From NCBI RefSeq assembly GCF_047511655.1, contig NC_133401.1:10262001-10326000 (forward strand): 64,000 nt of DNA, in the 5' to 3' direction. This document shows positions 23,046-34,005 of this stretch, piece after piece (position 1 is the first letter of the stretch; each line of letters begins with the position of its first letter). This DNA comes from Castor canadensis (taxonomy: Eukaryota; Chordata; Mammalia; Rodentia; Castoridae). A program made the translations under genes and the position numbers. The notes below the pieces were generated by a model, which made no database searches, had not been told where the DNA came from, and worked only from the letters and a program-made list of their open reading frames with translations.

Positions 23046-24030
23046 TCTGATATTTGTTGTTAGAAATATCTTGAAGATATTGGAATGTCATGAGAGACAT
23101 GACACAATTCAGAAGTCAACAGGCAAGGCAAAATTTACTTCTGCAGAAGGGTGTGCCATAGACAAAGAATTTGGGAAGCAAGCACACCACACAGGAAGTC
23201 CACTTGGGTTTTATTTGTAATGCAATGTTGCCCCTCCCCTGGATTGGGTAGATTTGGGGTTCACAGTCTACCTGGTTGGCTAACTGGAAAGGGGTTGGGT
23301 CAGGAGGGGGCTTTGAAGACAAAGAAGTTTGCAAGTTCAGGGAAGCAATAACTGTTTTAGGTCATCAGCTCCAGAACCAGGGCATTTAGTGGAATTTTTG
23401 CCTGTCTGAGGATAACACCCATTTGTTCTTAACAGAAATTTTATCAAGTTAAGCAGAGTCCATAAAGCAAGCATATGGGAAGCTAGTTAGTGAGGTGGTT
23501 ATTACTGATTAAATCCTTTGACAGAAAAGACCCAACCTAAGCTGATTCTTCCATTTACGGTAAGCCCCCTTACTATAAGGCGACAAGTGTGAGGGAAATA
23601 GAATAGCAGAATGTTTCTGGGGACAAGCTACAGAAATGATCCTGGAGATGTAAAGGGACAGATGGCAGAAGTAACTTTGCTTTAGATAAAGGAGACAGGA
23701 AGCCATCCTTAAAACCAAACATTTAGGGAGACATGAGAAGCGGCTTTTCACGCAGGTGGTAAAGCACAGCAGTTTTTCTTCCTACATAAGGGAAACAAGA
23801 TAAAACATTCCTAAGGACAGATGTCAGAAGGGATGAAATATAGACCCCTAAAAGGAGAGTAACAGAGCAAACTTTCCCAAGATAAACAAAGAAAGGGGTC
23901 TCACCAGAATAATGAGTGTAGTCATAAAATGTAGGCAATAAGCTTCAAGAACAGGATGGACTAATGAGACCCTCATGGAATGTCCAATCTGATAAGGATG
24001 GGGGCAGCCAGATGGTCAGGGGCAGCCAGA
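23046..24030 (-). mobile_element. Long fossil LTR, solo or nearly so
   Basis: On the minus strand it has AATAAA (near 23213) followed by a conserved end 'ctgcagaagtaaattttgcc...tttctaaca'. The same end occurs at 56600-57105 on the plus strand, so the two are copies of one LTR family. The class (ERV1 or ERVK) was not settled. Confidence 0.6.
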
Positions 24031-24044
24031 AGTTAATCAGATAT

Positions 24045-24234
24045 GCTGGGTACCGGTGGCTCACACCTGTAATCCCAGCTACTCAGGAGGCAGTGATCAG
24101 GAAGATCACAGTTCCAAGCCAGCCCGGACAAATAATTTGTGAGACCCTACCTCGAAAAAACTCATCACCAAAAAGGGCTGGGGGAGTGGCTTGAGATGTA
24201 GGCCCTGAGTTCAAATCCCAGTACCAAAAAAAAT
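24045..24234 (+). repeat. Dimeric SINE
   Basis: A complete forward copy from 'gctgggtaccggtggctcac' to 'gttcaaatcccagtacc' with an A tail. Confidence 0.9.
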
Positions 24235-24519
24235 TGTCCTAGGAAAAAGAAGTGAACTAAAACAAGAAACTGCAGATGAAGGCAGGCAGAAAAACTTGAT
24301 AATGTGGGGAAACAAAAACAAAAATATGAGATAAATTCCAGAATTCCAGGTTAGCGCTTGCTCCCAAGATGGTTCCTGTACTGTCTGCTGCATCTTTGTG
24401 ACTCCTGGTCTTTCAGTATCATTTGAGGACAATACAAATCATGCTGCAGACTAAAGGACTGAGGGAGCGGCACCAGGAACTTCACATGGCTTAAAATCTT
24501 TATAGCAAGGAGGGTGTTT

Positions 24520-24556
24520 AGAGAGAGAGAGAGAGGGAGAAGGAGAGGGAGAAAGT

Positions 24557-24595
<39 letters not shown>

Positions 24596-24800
24596 GAGAA
24601 TTTAAATTCATGGTAATACAGTAACATTTTAAAAGAGAAAGTTAAAAAAATAAATTAATACAAGAGAAGGTGAAAGCTGGGCAAGGTGGTGCACATCTGT
24701 AATCTCAGCAGTCTCAACACTCGGGAGGCTGAGGCATGAGGATCTTGAGTTCCAGGCCATCCTGGGCTACACAGCATGACCCTATCTCACTCTTCCTCTC
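24520..24800 (+). repeat. (GA)n tract and B1-like SINE
   Basis: GA repeats run from 24520 to 24597. A B1-like copy at 24677-24800 starts 'gctgggcaaggtggtgcac' and ends 'ctacacagcatgaccctatc'. Confidence 0.8.
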
Positions 24801-25054
24801 CCCCTAAAAGAAGGTAAAGTGTTTATAAGGAAGGGGACAGATTTGCTGCCAGAAAAGATAGCAAAGAAAGAATGTGATAAAAAGCACTGGTGGGAAATTT
24901 GTCCTCACCATCAAGGTCCATCCAGCTGGGGATGTCTGTTTACTCAGGTGCCAGCTACAGGATCTTACTGGATGTCAGGGTGAGGGTCTCCACGTCACCC
25001 AATCCAGTAGATCATGCCACCACACCCAGCTATACCAGACACTTTGCAGCTCAT

Positions 25055-25212
25055 ATTATGGGCTCAATTGTGCTTCCCCCCCAATTCCTGTGTTGAAGAC
25101 CTCACTCTCAATGCGACTATATTTCCAAATAGGACCTTTGAAGGAGTTAATTAAGGTTAAACGAGATAGTAAGGGTGGCCCTAAAAACTGGTGTCCTTAT
25201 AACAAGATGTAG
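25055..25212 (+). mobile_element. Partial fossil LTR, MLT1-like
   Basis: 'attatgggctcaattgtgc', 'gttaattaaggttaaacgag' and 'tggtgtccttataac' match the 5' half of an MLT1 LTR. Confidence 0.75.
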
Positions 25213-25214
25213 AG

Positions 25215-25719
25215 ACCAGGCATAATGGCTCAAGTCTGTAATCCTAGCTATGTGGGAGGTGGCAGTCAGGAGGATAGAGGTTCAAGGTCAGCCTGGGCAA
25301 TAACTTTATCAGATTTAATCTCAAGCAATGGCTGGGTGCAGTGGCACATGCCTGTCATTCTAACTCCACCAGGAAATCACAAATAGGCTCATGCTTGCAC
25401 TCGACCACTTGAGCCACTTCCCAGTCCTTTTTGCTGGTGATTTTACTCAGGCTGGCCTTGACTCACAATCCTCCCATCTGCTGAGTGGCTGCAATTATAC
25501 ACATGCGCCACCATGCCCAACCCTCACTTTGTGTGTGTGTGGTCAACAAAGAAGTCCCATTAACCAGGAGCCAGTGACTCACACCTGCAATACTAGTTAC
25601 GCAGGAGGCAGAGATCAGGAGGACTGCAGTTCAAAGCCAACCCAGACAAATAGTTTGCAAGACCCTATTTGAAAAAAATCCTTCACAAAAAAGGACTGGT
25701 GGAGTTCAAACTCCACTAC

Positions 25720-25754
<35 letters not shown>
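25215..25754. repeat. SINE cluster ending in a long A tract
   Basis: Forward fragments 25215-25360, a reverse B1-like fragment 25395-25520, and a forward dimer 25566-25720 whose tail is about 34 uninterrupted A residues (25721-25754), suggesting a recent or slipping poly(A). Confidence 0.75.
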
Positions 25755-25755
<1 letters not shown>

Positions 25756-25964
25756 CATTCCAGAGTTTGAGAGTTGGTTGTGATCAGTGGATTCTCCATA
25801 AACACTTGCGACTTTTTATTACTGAGTTGACTTTTTCTTTATGATAAATGATAGCTAATAGTTGTCAACAAAAAAAAGTTACAAAAAAATTTATCTCCCC
25901 GAAAAAAGAAAAAAATTTAAATCTGTTAGAAATTTTGGCTCCTTAAGAGATGAGGAACTTTTAA

Positions 25965-26470
25965 GCTGCGTGTGGCGGTTCATACCTGTAATCCCAGTAT
26001 TGGGGTGGCAGAGATAGCAGGACAGTGGTAATGGCCTCCTAGACAAAGTAGCCTGAGATCTCATCTGAAAAGGAGACTCTGCGTTCAATTCCGAGCAGAG
26101 GGAGGGAGGGAGGGGGAGAAGAGAAAAACGGGGAGGGGGGGCGCGCACGAAACCTCTGTTTTGGCAAATGAACATAACTACAGACATACCTAAGTCAGTA
26201 ATAACGATAATGAGTCTGGAGAAGTGTGCACACTTGCGTGAGAATTAACTTTCTGCACACAGAAGAGAGGACAAAGAAAACTTCTACCTTCCCTTACGTT
26301 TTAAAACATTTCCAGGCGTGTTGGTGCACGCCTATAATTCTAGGTACTCGGGAGGATCTCGAGTTCAAGGCCAGCCAGGGCAAGCAGCTGCCAGATCCTA
26401 TCTTAGAAACAAAATAAAAACAAAAGCACGAGGCCCCGAGTTCAATCCCCAGTACTGCAACAAAAATAAA
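25965..26470 (+). repeat. Two forward SINE fragments
   Basis: 'ctgcgtgtggcggttcatacc' at about 25967-26070, and 'ggcgtgttggtgcacgcc' to 'gttcaatccccagtactgc' at about 26315-26460. A G/A-rich tract lies between. Confidence 0.65.
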
Positions 26471-26668
26471 TAACAATGAAAACAAAGTAAGACTGCTAAA
26501 CTGAGACATGAGCATGTGTACCTTCCGAAGAATTATTCTTCTGAAATTTAAACTACGACAACAGCCCTTGTCACTTTCTTGGGACCAGGAGCAACTTGTG
26601 CCCGACGTACTTTTAGCGGGACGAGCTCCACTCAACCGCCCTGGATTATAGGCGGGCGCGGGCGCGCA

Positions 26669-27060
26669 CAGAGACGCTTTTACGAGCGCGCGCTGTCACA
26701 GAGACGCTTTTACGTGCGCGCGCTCTCACAAGGACGTTTTTACGTGTTCACGCTCTCACAGAGACGCTTTTACGTGCGCACTCTCTCACAGACGCTTACG
26801 TGCGCGCTCTCTCATAGAGACGCTTTTACGTGGGCGCGCTGTCACAGAGACGCTTTTACGTGGGCGCGCTCTCACAGAGACGCTTACGTGCGCGCTCTCT
26901 CACAGAGACGCTTTTACGTGCGCGCTCTCACAGAGGACGCTTACGTGCGCGCTCTCTCACAGAGACGCTTTTACGTGGTTTTATGTGCGCGCTCTCTCAC
27001 AGACGCTTACGTGCGCGCGCGTCCATAGAGACGCTATTTTCCCGCGCGCGCTCTCGCGGG
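26669..27060 (+). repeat. CpG-rich 30-bp tandem array, about 13 units
   Basis: The unit is approximately 'gagacgcttttacgtgcgcg' plus 'cgctctcaca'. Thirty-bp units start at 26671, 26701, 26731, 26761, 26817 and 26847. Shorter 26-29 bp versions lack 'tt' or 'cg', and one 40-bp version lies at 26962. Nearly every unit keeps a TTACGTG core next to alternating GCGCGC, giving extreme CpG density against an AT-rich surround. The 30-bp period keeps a frame open, but that is a by-product of the period. The array abuts the CpG-rich unit at 27088 and reads as its upstream part. No known satellite name fits. Confidence 0.9.
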
Positions 27061-27087
27061 GCCGCTTTTGTGCACGTTCACGATTCG

Positions 27088-27495
27088 TGACGCTCGCGCG
27101 CACAGCGCCCTTGGAGACCTTTGGCAGCGAAGCGGGGCCGCGTCTCCCCGCAGGCGGCCGTGTATGGCGGGAGCCGCCCAGGCGGAGCTCCGGGAAGGCG
27201 GAGGAGGCCCCGAGAGCCCCAGCGCGAACCCGAAGGATTCAGGCCTGAGTTTGGGCAAGAGGTGCCCGACGCCAGCACAGCGGTTCAAGAGGGTTGGAGG
27301 AACCCACGGATGTGCTGAGGCCCGCGGCATCGGGATCGCATGGGAGCCGTCGCAGATCTCAGTGTCCGCAGCGATCCGCCTGGAGGAGAGAGAGAGAGAG
27401 AGAGGAAGGAAGAGAGACGGAGAGAGAGAGAGGAAGAGAGAGGGAGAGAGAGGGGGAGGAAGAGAGTACCGCAAAAAATTAAAAAAAAAAAAAAG
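27088..27495 (+). repeat. CpG-rich, GA-rich, A-tailed repeat unit, copy 1
   Basis: About 305 bp of CpG-rich sequence beginning 'tgacgctcgcgcgcacag' leads into a (GA)n purine tract (27381-27470) and then an A-rich end (27475-27494). An inverted copy at 34006-34428 differs at only about 7-8 positions over the 305 bp. The CpG-rich core, purine tract and A-rich end suggest a retroposed transcript or a composite retroposon. No family was recognised. Open frames through it end in Arg-Glu repeats from the GA tract and are unlikely to be coding. Confidence 0.8.
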
Positions 27496-27714
27496 ACATA
27501 GTCCTTTGCCCAGCCAACGTTTTTATTTTGGAAAATTATCGAAATCGAGGCAGAAGAGAGCACAGTTGGAAATATATATATATAAAATTATTGTCCGGAA
27601 ACGAAGAGTGAAGCTAAGGGATTTTGAATCCTGTTTAACTCACTGCAGAGTTATCTCTGCGAGAATAAAGTGGGAGCAACGTGAATATCACGAAGACGAT
27701 GAGGGCGGTAAGAC

Positions 27715-27790
27715 GGGGCTAGCTATAGCTCAGTGGTAAAGGGCTTGGCCAGAGTGTGTAAGGACGTGGGTTCGATTCCCAGTGCTGCAC
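27715..27790 (+). repeat. ID-like SINE, tRNA-like head
   Basis: It starts 'ggggctagctatagctcagtg' with a good box A, and 'gggttcgattccc' is a good box B. It lacks matched acceptor-stem halves, so it is a tRNA-derived SINE rather than a tRNA gene. Confidence 0.8.
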
Positions 27791-27799
27791 GTGTCACTG

Positions 27800-28230
27800 T
27801 GTGAGTGTGTGCTGTGCGCTGAGGCCACTTGTGCTTTGTCCCCATTTTTAAAATGTTTTTATTTTTAGGTATGGTCTCTAATGTTAGCACTGGAAGACTA
27901 TTAAGGAACTTTTGAACTTTCAGATTTTGTTCTGTCCTTGTCGTAGTCAACAAAGGCTAATTGCTTAGTGGAAGATTAATTTTGTTTACCGAGGTATTTG
28001 AAATGGCATTAAATTCACGTAGAAAAATATGTTTTATGGGAACTGTTTCTGAAATGTAGGGGGACCTATATTTTTTGGTTTGTGAATTTTTTTTTATTTT
28101 TTGCTTAGGTAATATTCAATGAAAAGACTCCAAAAAAAAAAAAGTATAAAAATTCAGTGAAATTTCTCCTTGCCTGTTACCCACCCACCCAGGTCCACCT
28201 ACAACTCCACAAATAATCACAGTTGTTTAT
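27800..28230. other. Intergenic, nothing recognised
   Basis: AT-rich, with T and A homopolymers near 28085 and 28132. No gene or named repeat was recognised. Confidence 0.35.
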
Positions 28231-28234
28231 TTTT

Positions 28235-28470
28235 TTGTTTTGGGCGGTACTGGGATTTGAACTCAGTTTGAATGCCTCCAACCCTTTTGCTCTGGTTATT
28301 TTGGGGATAGGGTGTCACTTTTTATCCCAGCCTGGACGGCTATCCTATTTATGTCTCCACAGCTTTTTCTGTTGAGATGGGGGGGGTGTGTTGTCCTCAC
28401 CAATTTTAGGTCTTTTTGCCAGTGCTGGCCTGGAACTGTGATTGCCCGATATCAGCCTCCTGAACCGGTC
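28235..28470 (-). repeat. Dimeric SINE, decayed
   Basis: 'ggtactgggatttgaactcag' and later 'gccagtgctggcctggaactg' are reverse SINE landmarks. The downstream part carries the 60-bp minisatellite. Confidence 0.65.
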
Positions 28471-28476
28471 GGAGGA

Positions 28477-28649
28477 TGACAGTCAGTGGCACTGCGCCCA
28501 GCTATTGGCTGAGGTGGGGTCTTGCGAACAGGTGGGTGACAGTCAGTGACACTGCGCCCAGCTATTGGCTGAGGTGGGGTCTTGGGAACAGGTGGGTGAC
28601 AGTCAGTGACACTGCGCCCAGCTATTGGCTGAGGTGGGGTCTTGCGAAC
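28477..28649 (+). repeat. 60-bp minisatellite, 2.9 copies, inside a SINE
   Basis: The unit 'gacagtcagtgacactgcgc' plus 'ccagctattggctgagg' and so on repeats at exactly 60 bp three times with 2-3 differences. It grew from SINE-derived sequence ('actgcgcccagc', 'gaggtggggtcttgcgaac'). Confidence 0.95.
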
Positions 28650-28869
28650 TTCCTGCTGGACTGAGCTTCAACTTCCACGCTCCACATTTCCACCTCTTGA
28701 GTAGTTAGGGTCAGAGCCCTAGCCACCAGCGCCCTGCTGTTAGGGTTTTGTTTTTCCCAAAATGTCTTCATAGAGTAAAAGGAAATATGAATAGAGACTA
28801 CTTCCTCAGTGTACACAAAACATACACACTTTCCCATGCCTTGGGGGTTTTCTTTTTATTTCATTTTCT

Positions 28870-29130
28870 TACTGTTTGTTTCATTTGTTTTTCAGACTGG
28901 GTCCCCCAGAGGGCTGGAATTACAGGCCTGAACTACCATGCTCGGCCTCAACTACCATGCTCAGCCTCGTGTTTTGTTTTGTTTTTAATGATAACTTAGA
29001 GACCTGTCTAAATCTGTACATAGAACCAGACACAGAGATGCACACCTGTAATCACGGCAGAGGCCAAGGCAGGATGATGGTGAGTTTCAGGCAAGCCTGG
29101 GCTACCTAGTGAGACTGTCTCAAAAAATCA
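28870..29130. repeat. Reverse B1-like fragment and forward B1-like SINE
   Basis: 28895-28970 in reverse, with 'ctcaactaccatgctc' doubled at about 28930 and 28949. A forward copy at 29022-29130 ends 'gctacctagtgagactgtctc'. Confidence 0.65.
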
Positions 29131-29476
29131 AATAAAATGTGTACAGAGAACACTTCCCAGTTATCTTTTATGAAACTGCTATTCCAATCAATGGGAATAC
29201 CAGTTACTTATTAATGGGAATTTGGGTTTTCCTTTTCTTTCCTGTTGCAAAAGATAGTACAGTGACTGAACTGCTAATGTGTGCAAGAATATTCACAGGA
29301 TGTTGTGGGGAAGCTAAAGGAACCAGGTTTGCTTCGGTAATTGTGGTAATAAGAATGTATTAGCCTCAGAAGCTGCTGAGGTGGCCCATCCTATCCTAGT
29401 GCAGGGCAAGGAAAAGAAAAAACTAATCCAGTTCAGAGAAGAAAAATAATCCAGTCCAGAAAAGAAAAAAATCCAG
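29131..29476. other. Intergenic, nothing recognised
   Basis: No recognised gene or repeat. Short direct repeats 'aatccagtycag' lie near 29425-29480 next to the SINE. Confidence 0.3.
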
Positions 29477-29768
29477 TCTGGGCGTTGGCTCACGCCTGTA
29501 ATCCTAGCTACTCAGGAGGCAGAGATCAGGAGGATCGTGGTTCAAAGCCAGCTCAGGCAAATAGTTCATGAGACCCTATCTTGAAAATACTCATCACAAA
29601 AAAAGGGCTGGTGGAGTGGCTTAAGGTGTAGGCCCTGAGTTCAAACCCCAGTACTACAAAAGAAAAAATCCACAGGATGAGGAGTTGGAGGTGCGACTGA
29701 GGTGGTAGGGCACCTGCCTAGCAAGCACAAGGCCCTGAGTTCAACCCACAGCACGATAAAAAAAAAAA
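29477..29768 (+). repeat. Dimeric SINE followed by a right-half monomer
   Basis: The dimer 29477-29668 has both box B motifs. The monomer 29682-29768 ends 'ccctgagttcaacccacagc' plus an A tail. Confidence 0.85.
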
Positions 29769-29899
29769 TGAATTCACATGGATCAAAGATATGTGTGCCT
29801 ATGACCTCACAGCTTAGCCAGTACACTGTAGTCTCAAATTTCTAGCATGGGGCCAATCTGACAGGTACAAATACCTCAGTTCCATCTCAGCCAGACATC

Positions 29900-30620
29900 C
29901 TTTGATATATCTAATAGCCACTGGGAAAGTCTATACAAAATTGCCCTCAATTTCACACTAACTACAAGTTCAAGGGACCCAAGACCACTCAGGTTCAACA
30001 GTTCACTAGGAGGACTCTTAGGACTCACTGAAAGCTGTTAGATTCACAGCTGTAGTTTATTACATGAAAAGGCTACAGACTGAAAGCCACCCAGGGAATA
30101 ACATCACAGGGAGGCTTCCAAATGTGAAGCTTAGCTATTCTCACCTCATCTCAAGGCAGTGTAACTTTCCCCAGCTTTGGTGGGTGATAACACACACAGG
30201 ACATTGCTTCCAGGAACGGTCAATGATCACCTTCACAAACAGGCTGTCTTTAACCCCTCCGAAGATTAAAACCCCGTGCTTTGATCTGGACATGGTGGCA
30301 TACACCTGTAATCCCTTCCCGTGGGAGGAGGAGAAGGCAGAAGAATTATGAGCTCAAAACCAGCATTCACTACCTAGTGAGAACTTGTCTTAAAAAAAAT
30401 TCCTAACCTAAAGTCCCCTTCCTGCATCCCACTGCTGATGTGACTCAGTTCCCAACCTTGTGACTATGTGACTTGCCCAGGGTCCTCACCGTGAATTACA
30501 TGGTTATTATCTGGCTATTCCTTAGGCTCCCAAAGAAACAAAGTCACATCTGTCAGGCACCAGGGCTTAGAGATTATCTCTGAGAACCTGAAGGTGGAGG
30601 CTGGGACTCTCTTTGCACAA
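29900..30620 (-). mobile_element. Probable fossil LTR
   Basis: 'cactaggaggactcttaggactcac', 'gtagtttattacatgaaaagg' and later blocks resemble the antisense of an old mammalian LTR. A B1-like SINE (30285-30395) is inserted. The family was not settled. Confidence 0.35.
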
Positions 30621-30629
30621 AGTTACATT

Positions 30630-31680
30630 TCCTTCACCGTCTATTGACAACCTTTTTCATTTTTCCTAATGAATTGTCTTTTTCCTTACTGATTTCCAGA
30701 TGTTCTTTGTCTTTGACTATCCTAAAAGGTTTTTGCAGAAGTTGTTTATTTTTTGGTGGTAGGCAAGTATTCTACCACTTAAGCCATGTCCCCAGACCTA
30801 TTTTTTATCTTTTTTGGCTTCTGGACACTAAGACATCAGACCTAAGAAAGGTCCCAATTCCAAGATTATAAAACAATGCTATATTTTCTTTTAGTGTATT
30901 ATTTTATTTTTATGAGACTGTCACATAAGTTTATCTAGGATGTAACAGCAATGTTAAAATTGACAAGTTTCTTTTTTTTTTTTGATGACTGGTCTGGACC
31001 AAGATCCTCCTGTTTACACTTCCTGAGTAGTTGGAGTGACAGATGCATGGCAATCCTACTCCTACTGGTTGAGATGGGGTCTCTCCGACCTTTCACCCTG
31101 GACTGGTTTTGAGCTTTGACAGAGGTTCTGCCTCACAAGGAGCTAGGATTACAAGCTTGAACCACCTCGCCCAGCTTTTTGGTGGACTTTAAATTAGATT
31201 ATGTCTTTGACTAAGTCTTTGGAAGGATTGCTTTGGATAATAGTAACTGTTTTACACTAAATTATGACAGTCACGTGCATCTGTCTTATTTAGAACCCTT
31301 CAGCATTTTCCCCATCTATGTGATGTTAGCTTTCCTGCTGACTTCGGTGTATTTTACCATGCAAAGGAATTTTCCATTTATTTTTTCAGCGTTTTAAAAA
31401 TAATTCTATCAGGACTGATGGTTGGATTGCATCAGAGGCCTTTTCACCAAGTAGTTATGTGATTTTTGTTAGAATCATTACTATGAGGAGCTCACAGAAT
31501 TTCCTAATATTGCCTGGTGTAGGAAATGAACTGACCTGGTCAGGACAGACCGCCCTTTCCTGTGCTGTTGGTGCTGTTTACCAATATTGACTTTAGGGTT
31601 TTGTCATCAATATTCACCAGTGAGATTGCTATGGACTTCTATTGTGTGGGTTTTGTCAACTTTTTAAAAAAATTGTTGCT
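30630..31680 (-). repeat. Old L1 fragments (L1M-type), interrupted by SINEs
   Basis: Antisense L1 traces include 'ccaagattataaaacaatgc' (30861), 'cttttagtgtattatttt' (30889), 'gttttaaaaataattctatc' (31390) and 'accagtgagattgctatgg' (31616). Reverse SINE pieces lie at about 30750-30800 and 30980-31175. Confidence 0.55.
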
Positions 31681-31978
31681 AGCTGGGCTCTGGTAGCTCA
31701 CGCCTGTAATCCTAGCTACTCAGGAGACAATGATCCAGGAGGATTGCAGTTCAAAGCCAGCCCTGGCATCACAAAGCAGGACTGATGGAGTGACTGAAGT
31801 GGTAGAGCCTCTGCCTCGAAAGCATGACGCTCTGAGTTCAAATCCCAGAATTGCCAAATAAAATAAACTCATTACATACAAAGAATTTAAAAGTTCCAGG
31901 GCTAGAGGCATGGCTGGTGTGGTAGAGTGCCCGTCTAGCAACTATAAAGCCCTGAGTTCACATTCCAGTATCACCAAA
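31681..31978 (+). repeat. Two SINEs; the second has a clear target-site duplication
   Basis: Dimer 31681-31864. Right-half monomer 31897-31978, flanked by 'aaagaatttaaaagttcca' (31879) and 'aaagaattttaaagttcca' (31976), a 19-bp duplication with one difference. Confidence 0.9.
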
Positions 31979-32029
31979 GAATTTTAAAGTTCCATTAATT
32001 TTTTTATGCTCTGAAAAAATTTAAATGCA

Positions 32030-33345
32030 TTGAGGAAGTCAGTTATATCATTAGCCCCCAGAAGAGGAAAATACTGCCCAGTGGTTGACCTCAGGCTTGT
32101 CAAACAGGTTAGAAAGTGGAGGGAGCAGACAGGGCACAGTGAGGACTCACAAAATGTTCAAGTTCCAAGGTCTCTGTAAGAAAAAAAAAAACAGGCTTGG
32201 AGGCTCTCAAGGTTATGTGGGAAAGTAACAGAGGCTACATGAGGCATGGTTCACTTCCTCATCCTGAGGAATGGAGCCAAAACCCTTCAGTAGATCCTAG
32301 CCGTTGCCGGCTGGTGTGATCAGAAACCTGACAGTGAGACGGAAAGCTAAGAGCTAGAGACTGGTCAAGCAGAGCAGGGACAGGGGGAACTTGATGGAAA
32401 TTTACTGAGGCCACAGAGACGTGAACAGTGCCCTGATGGGATGCTAGGTAGGTGTGCCAGACCTCGAGCTAATTGGGAGAAGATGCCCCTGGGATGCCTG
32501 TGGGCTGGCACAGACCTATACATCCTATGAATGGGTCAATAGCTTTACTTCAACCAGAAAGTAAGAATCTCTACAAAACTCCCAAACAAAGGAGCCTCAG
32601 GTGGCTGTCTTGGTGAGACCTTTCCCATGCAGGATCTTCTCTACTCTTTTCCTCTCTGCTCAAATAAAATTCTGCTCTTCCTTTTTTGAATGAAAGTGTT
32701 GAGTTTATTAATCCTCATGAAAAGCCCATAAGCATTCAGGTGTTTACAGTTTATTAATCCTCATGGAAAACCTGCATAGTGGAAAACCCGCACAATCATC
32801 CAATCCATATTCCTTCAGGTTTTTGCCAGCACCAACATTGGCCATTCCTGTCCCCCTGACTTTCTCCATCCTATTTTTACGTTCCTTTCATTGTTTCCTT
32901 GAGGTCTTTCTCTTCTCATACAGGCCATGTCTCGAAAGTCTGTGTTTGGGCTCATTTTTCTTTGCATAATCCAAGGAATCATAAGTCATGCCCAAACCAG
33001 TTGTCTTTCCACCACCAAAATGGGTTCTGACTGCAAATACAAAAATGACATCTGGTGTAGTCTTGTACATTTTAGCTAGTTTTTCATGAATTTGTCTTAG
33101 GTACTGTCGCCTTCCCAGGATGAAGGACATCGATGACCATTTGTTTCCTCTGGAACAGTCGGTTGGACTCCAACTTCCTGGTACGGATAGCTACTGTGTC
33201 ATTCAAGAGCAGGTGATCTTCAGGCAGTCAGGACGAAAAGAGCTCTTCCTTTCTGCTTAAGTGAAACTGTGCTCTTTTGCTCACCCTGTTGTCTGTGACT
33301 TTCATTCTTCGCTGTCATGAGACTGCACATTTGAGACCACCTTAT
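32030..33345 (+). mobile_element. Fossil LTR (ERV1-like) split by an RPS24 retrocopy
   Basis: An LTR-like block with AATAAA at 32663-32668 runs to 'ctgctcttcctt', is interrupted by the retrocopy, and resumes at 33241 with U5-like sequence. A tRNA-primer-site-like 'tgggttctcttccagg' follows near 33350. Without the insert the LTR is about 760 bp. It is old, and the start is uncertain. Confidence 0.5.
32683..33240 (-). pseudogene. RPS24: Processed RPS24 retrocopy, full length with 5'UTR, poly(A) and target-site duplication
   Basis: The minus-strand sequence starts with a CTTTT pyrimidine tract and 'ctgcctgaagatc', like the RPS24 TOP 5'UTR. ATG is at 33202-33200 ([20 protein letters not shown]). 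The reading continues through [15 protein letters not shown], then shifts frame near 33105 before [27 protein letters not shown] and [15 protein letters not shown]. The C-terminal part has another stop after TSRKQ, and the final TAA is replaced. It has no introns, a 3'UTR with AATAAA, and a short A tail at about 32688-32683. Target-site copies 'gctcttccttt' lie at 32674 and 33242. A 48-bp tandem duplication holding 'gattaataaact' doubles the poly(A)-signal region. The functional RPS24 gene lies elsewhere. Confidence 0.95.
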
Positions 33346-34005
33346 CATTTCTGGGTTCTCTTCCAGGATCCTAAAAGGGTAAGTCTGGAATAATGGCCTA
33401 TAGCTCCGTTCTGTTTTCCGAACTCTCCTTCCAAATATAGTACTGTGAAATGAATCTATCAAAATGGAGACTCAGTCACTCAGTAAATGTACTGATTTCA
33501 TCACTCAGTGCGAGTGCTGATTTTAAGATTCAGATATCAGGCTTGCTGGGGTGAGACTTCCACTCTCCCTTCTTGTATGACAGAGGGATGTTAGTCGACC
33601 CTGCCTCAGTTTCCCTCTCATGAGTCTACCTGCTCTTGCTGGGGTGCAGGCCTCACCCAGAGCCCTCCCAGAACTGCACCTCAGCGTGGACCAGCAGATC
33701 CCAATTCATAACCTGCCTGTATAGACGGGGACAGCCATCTTTAGTTGTGCTTTCTAGGTCTATTTTGGTCCCATGGCAGAGGGCACCCGACTTCTGGCCC
33801 TGCTCTATTGGAAAGTTCACCCTACTTAGTACAGACTAGAGGCACTAATCAGACAGAGAACAAGGATATCACGGGGCCCAACTATGACTTTGATGGAAAA
33901 AAGGGACACAGAAAACCAGGGGACAGAGTAATTAGGAATCCAAATCCACTTGGACTACTGGATCCCCTTTGTCCTCTCTTTTGTCACAATAAGGCTTTTT
34001 TTGGG
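33346..34005. other. Sequence after the LTR, not resolved
   Basis: This could be the internal leader or body of the element to its left. A direct repeat 'tcactcagt' recurs near 33475 and 33500. Open frames here have no recognised motifs. Confidence 0.3.

Noticed and set aside
26579-27028. A 149-codon frame with decapeptide repeats
   Set aside because: The 30-bp period is divisible by three and keeps several frames open; the shorter units break the repeat phase.
26669-27060. Possible CRISPR-like array
   Set aside because: The repeats are directly adjacent with no spacers, and the DNA is mammalian.
27068-27739. A 223-codon open frame on the plus strand
   Set aside because: It runs through the CpG-rich unit and its (GA)n tract (Arg-Glu repeats), has no family resemblance, and its equivalent in copy 2 diverges outside the core.
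27715-27790. Possible tRNA gene
   Set aside because: Box A and B are good, but the ends do not form an acceptor stem and it matches the ID-type SINE head seen elsewhere.
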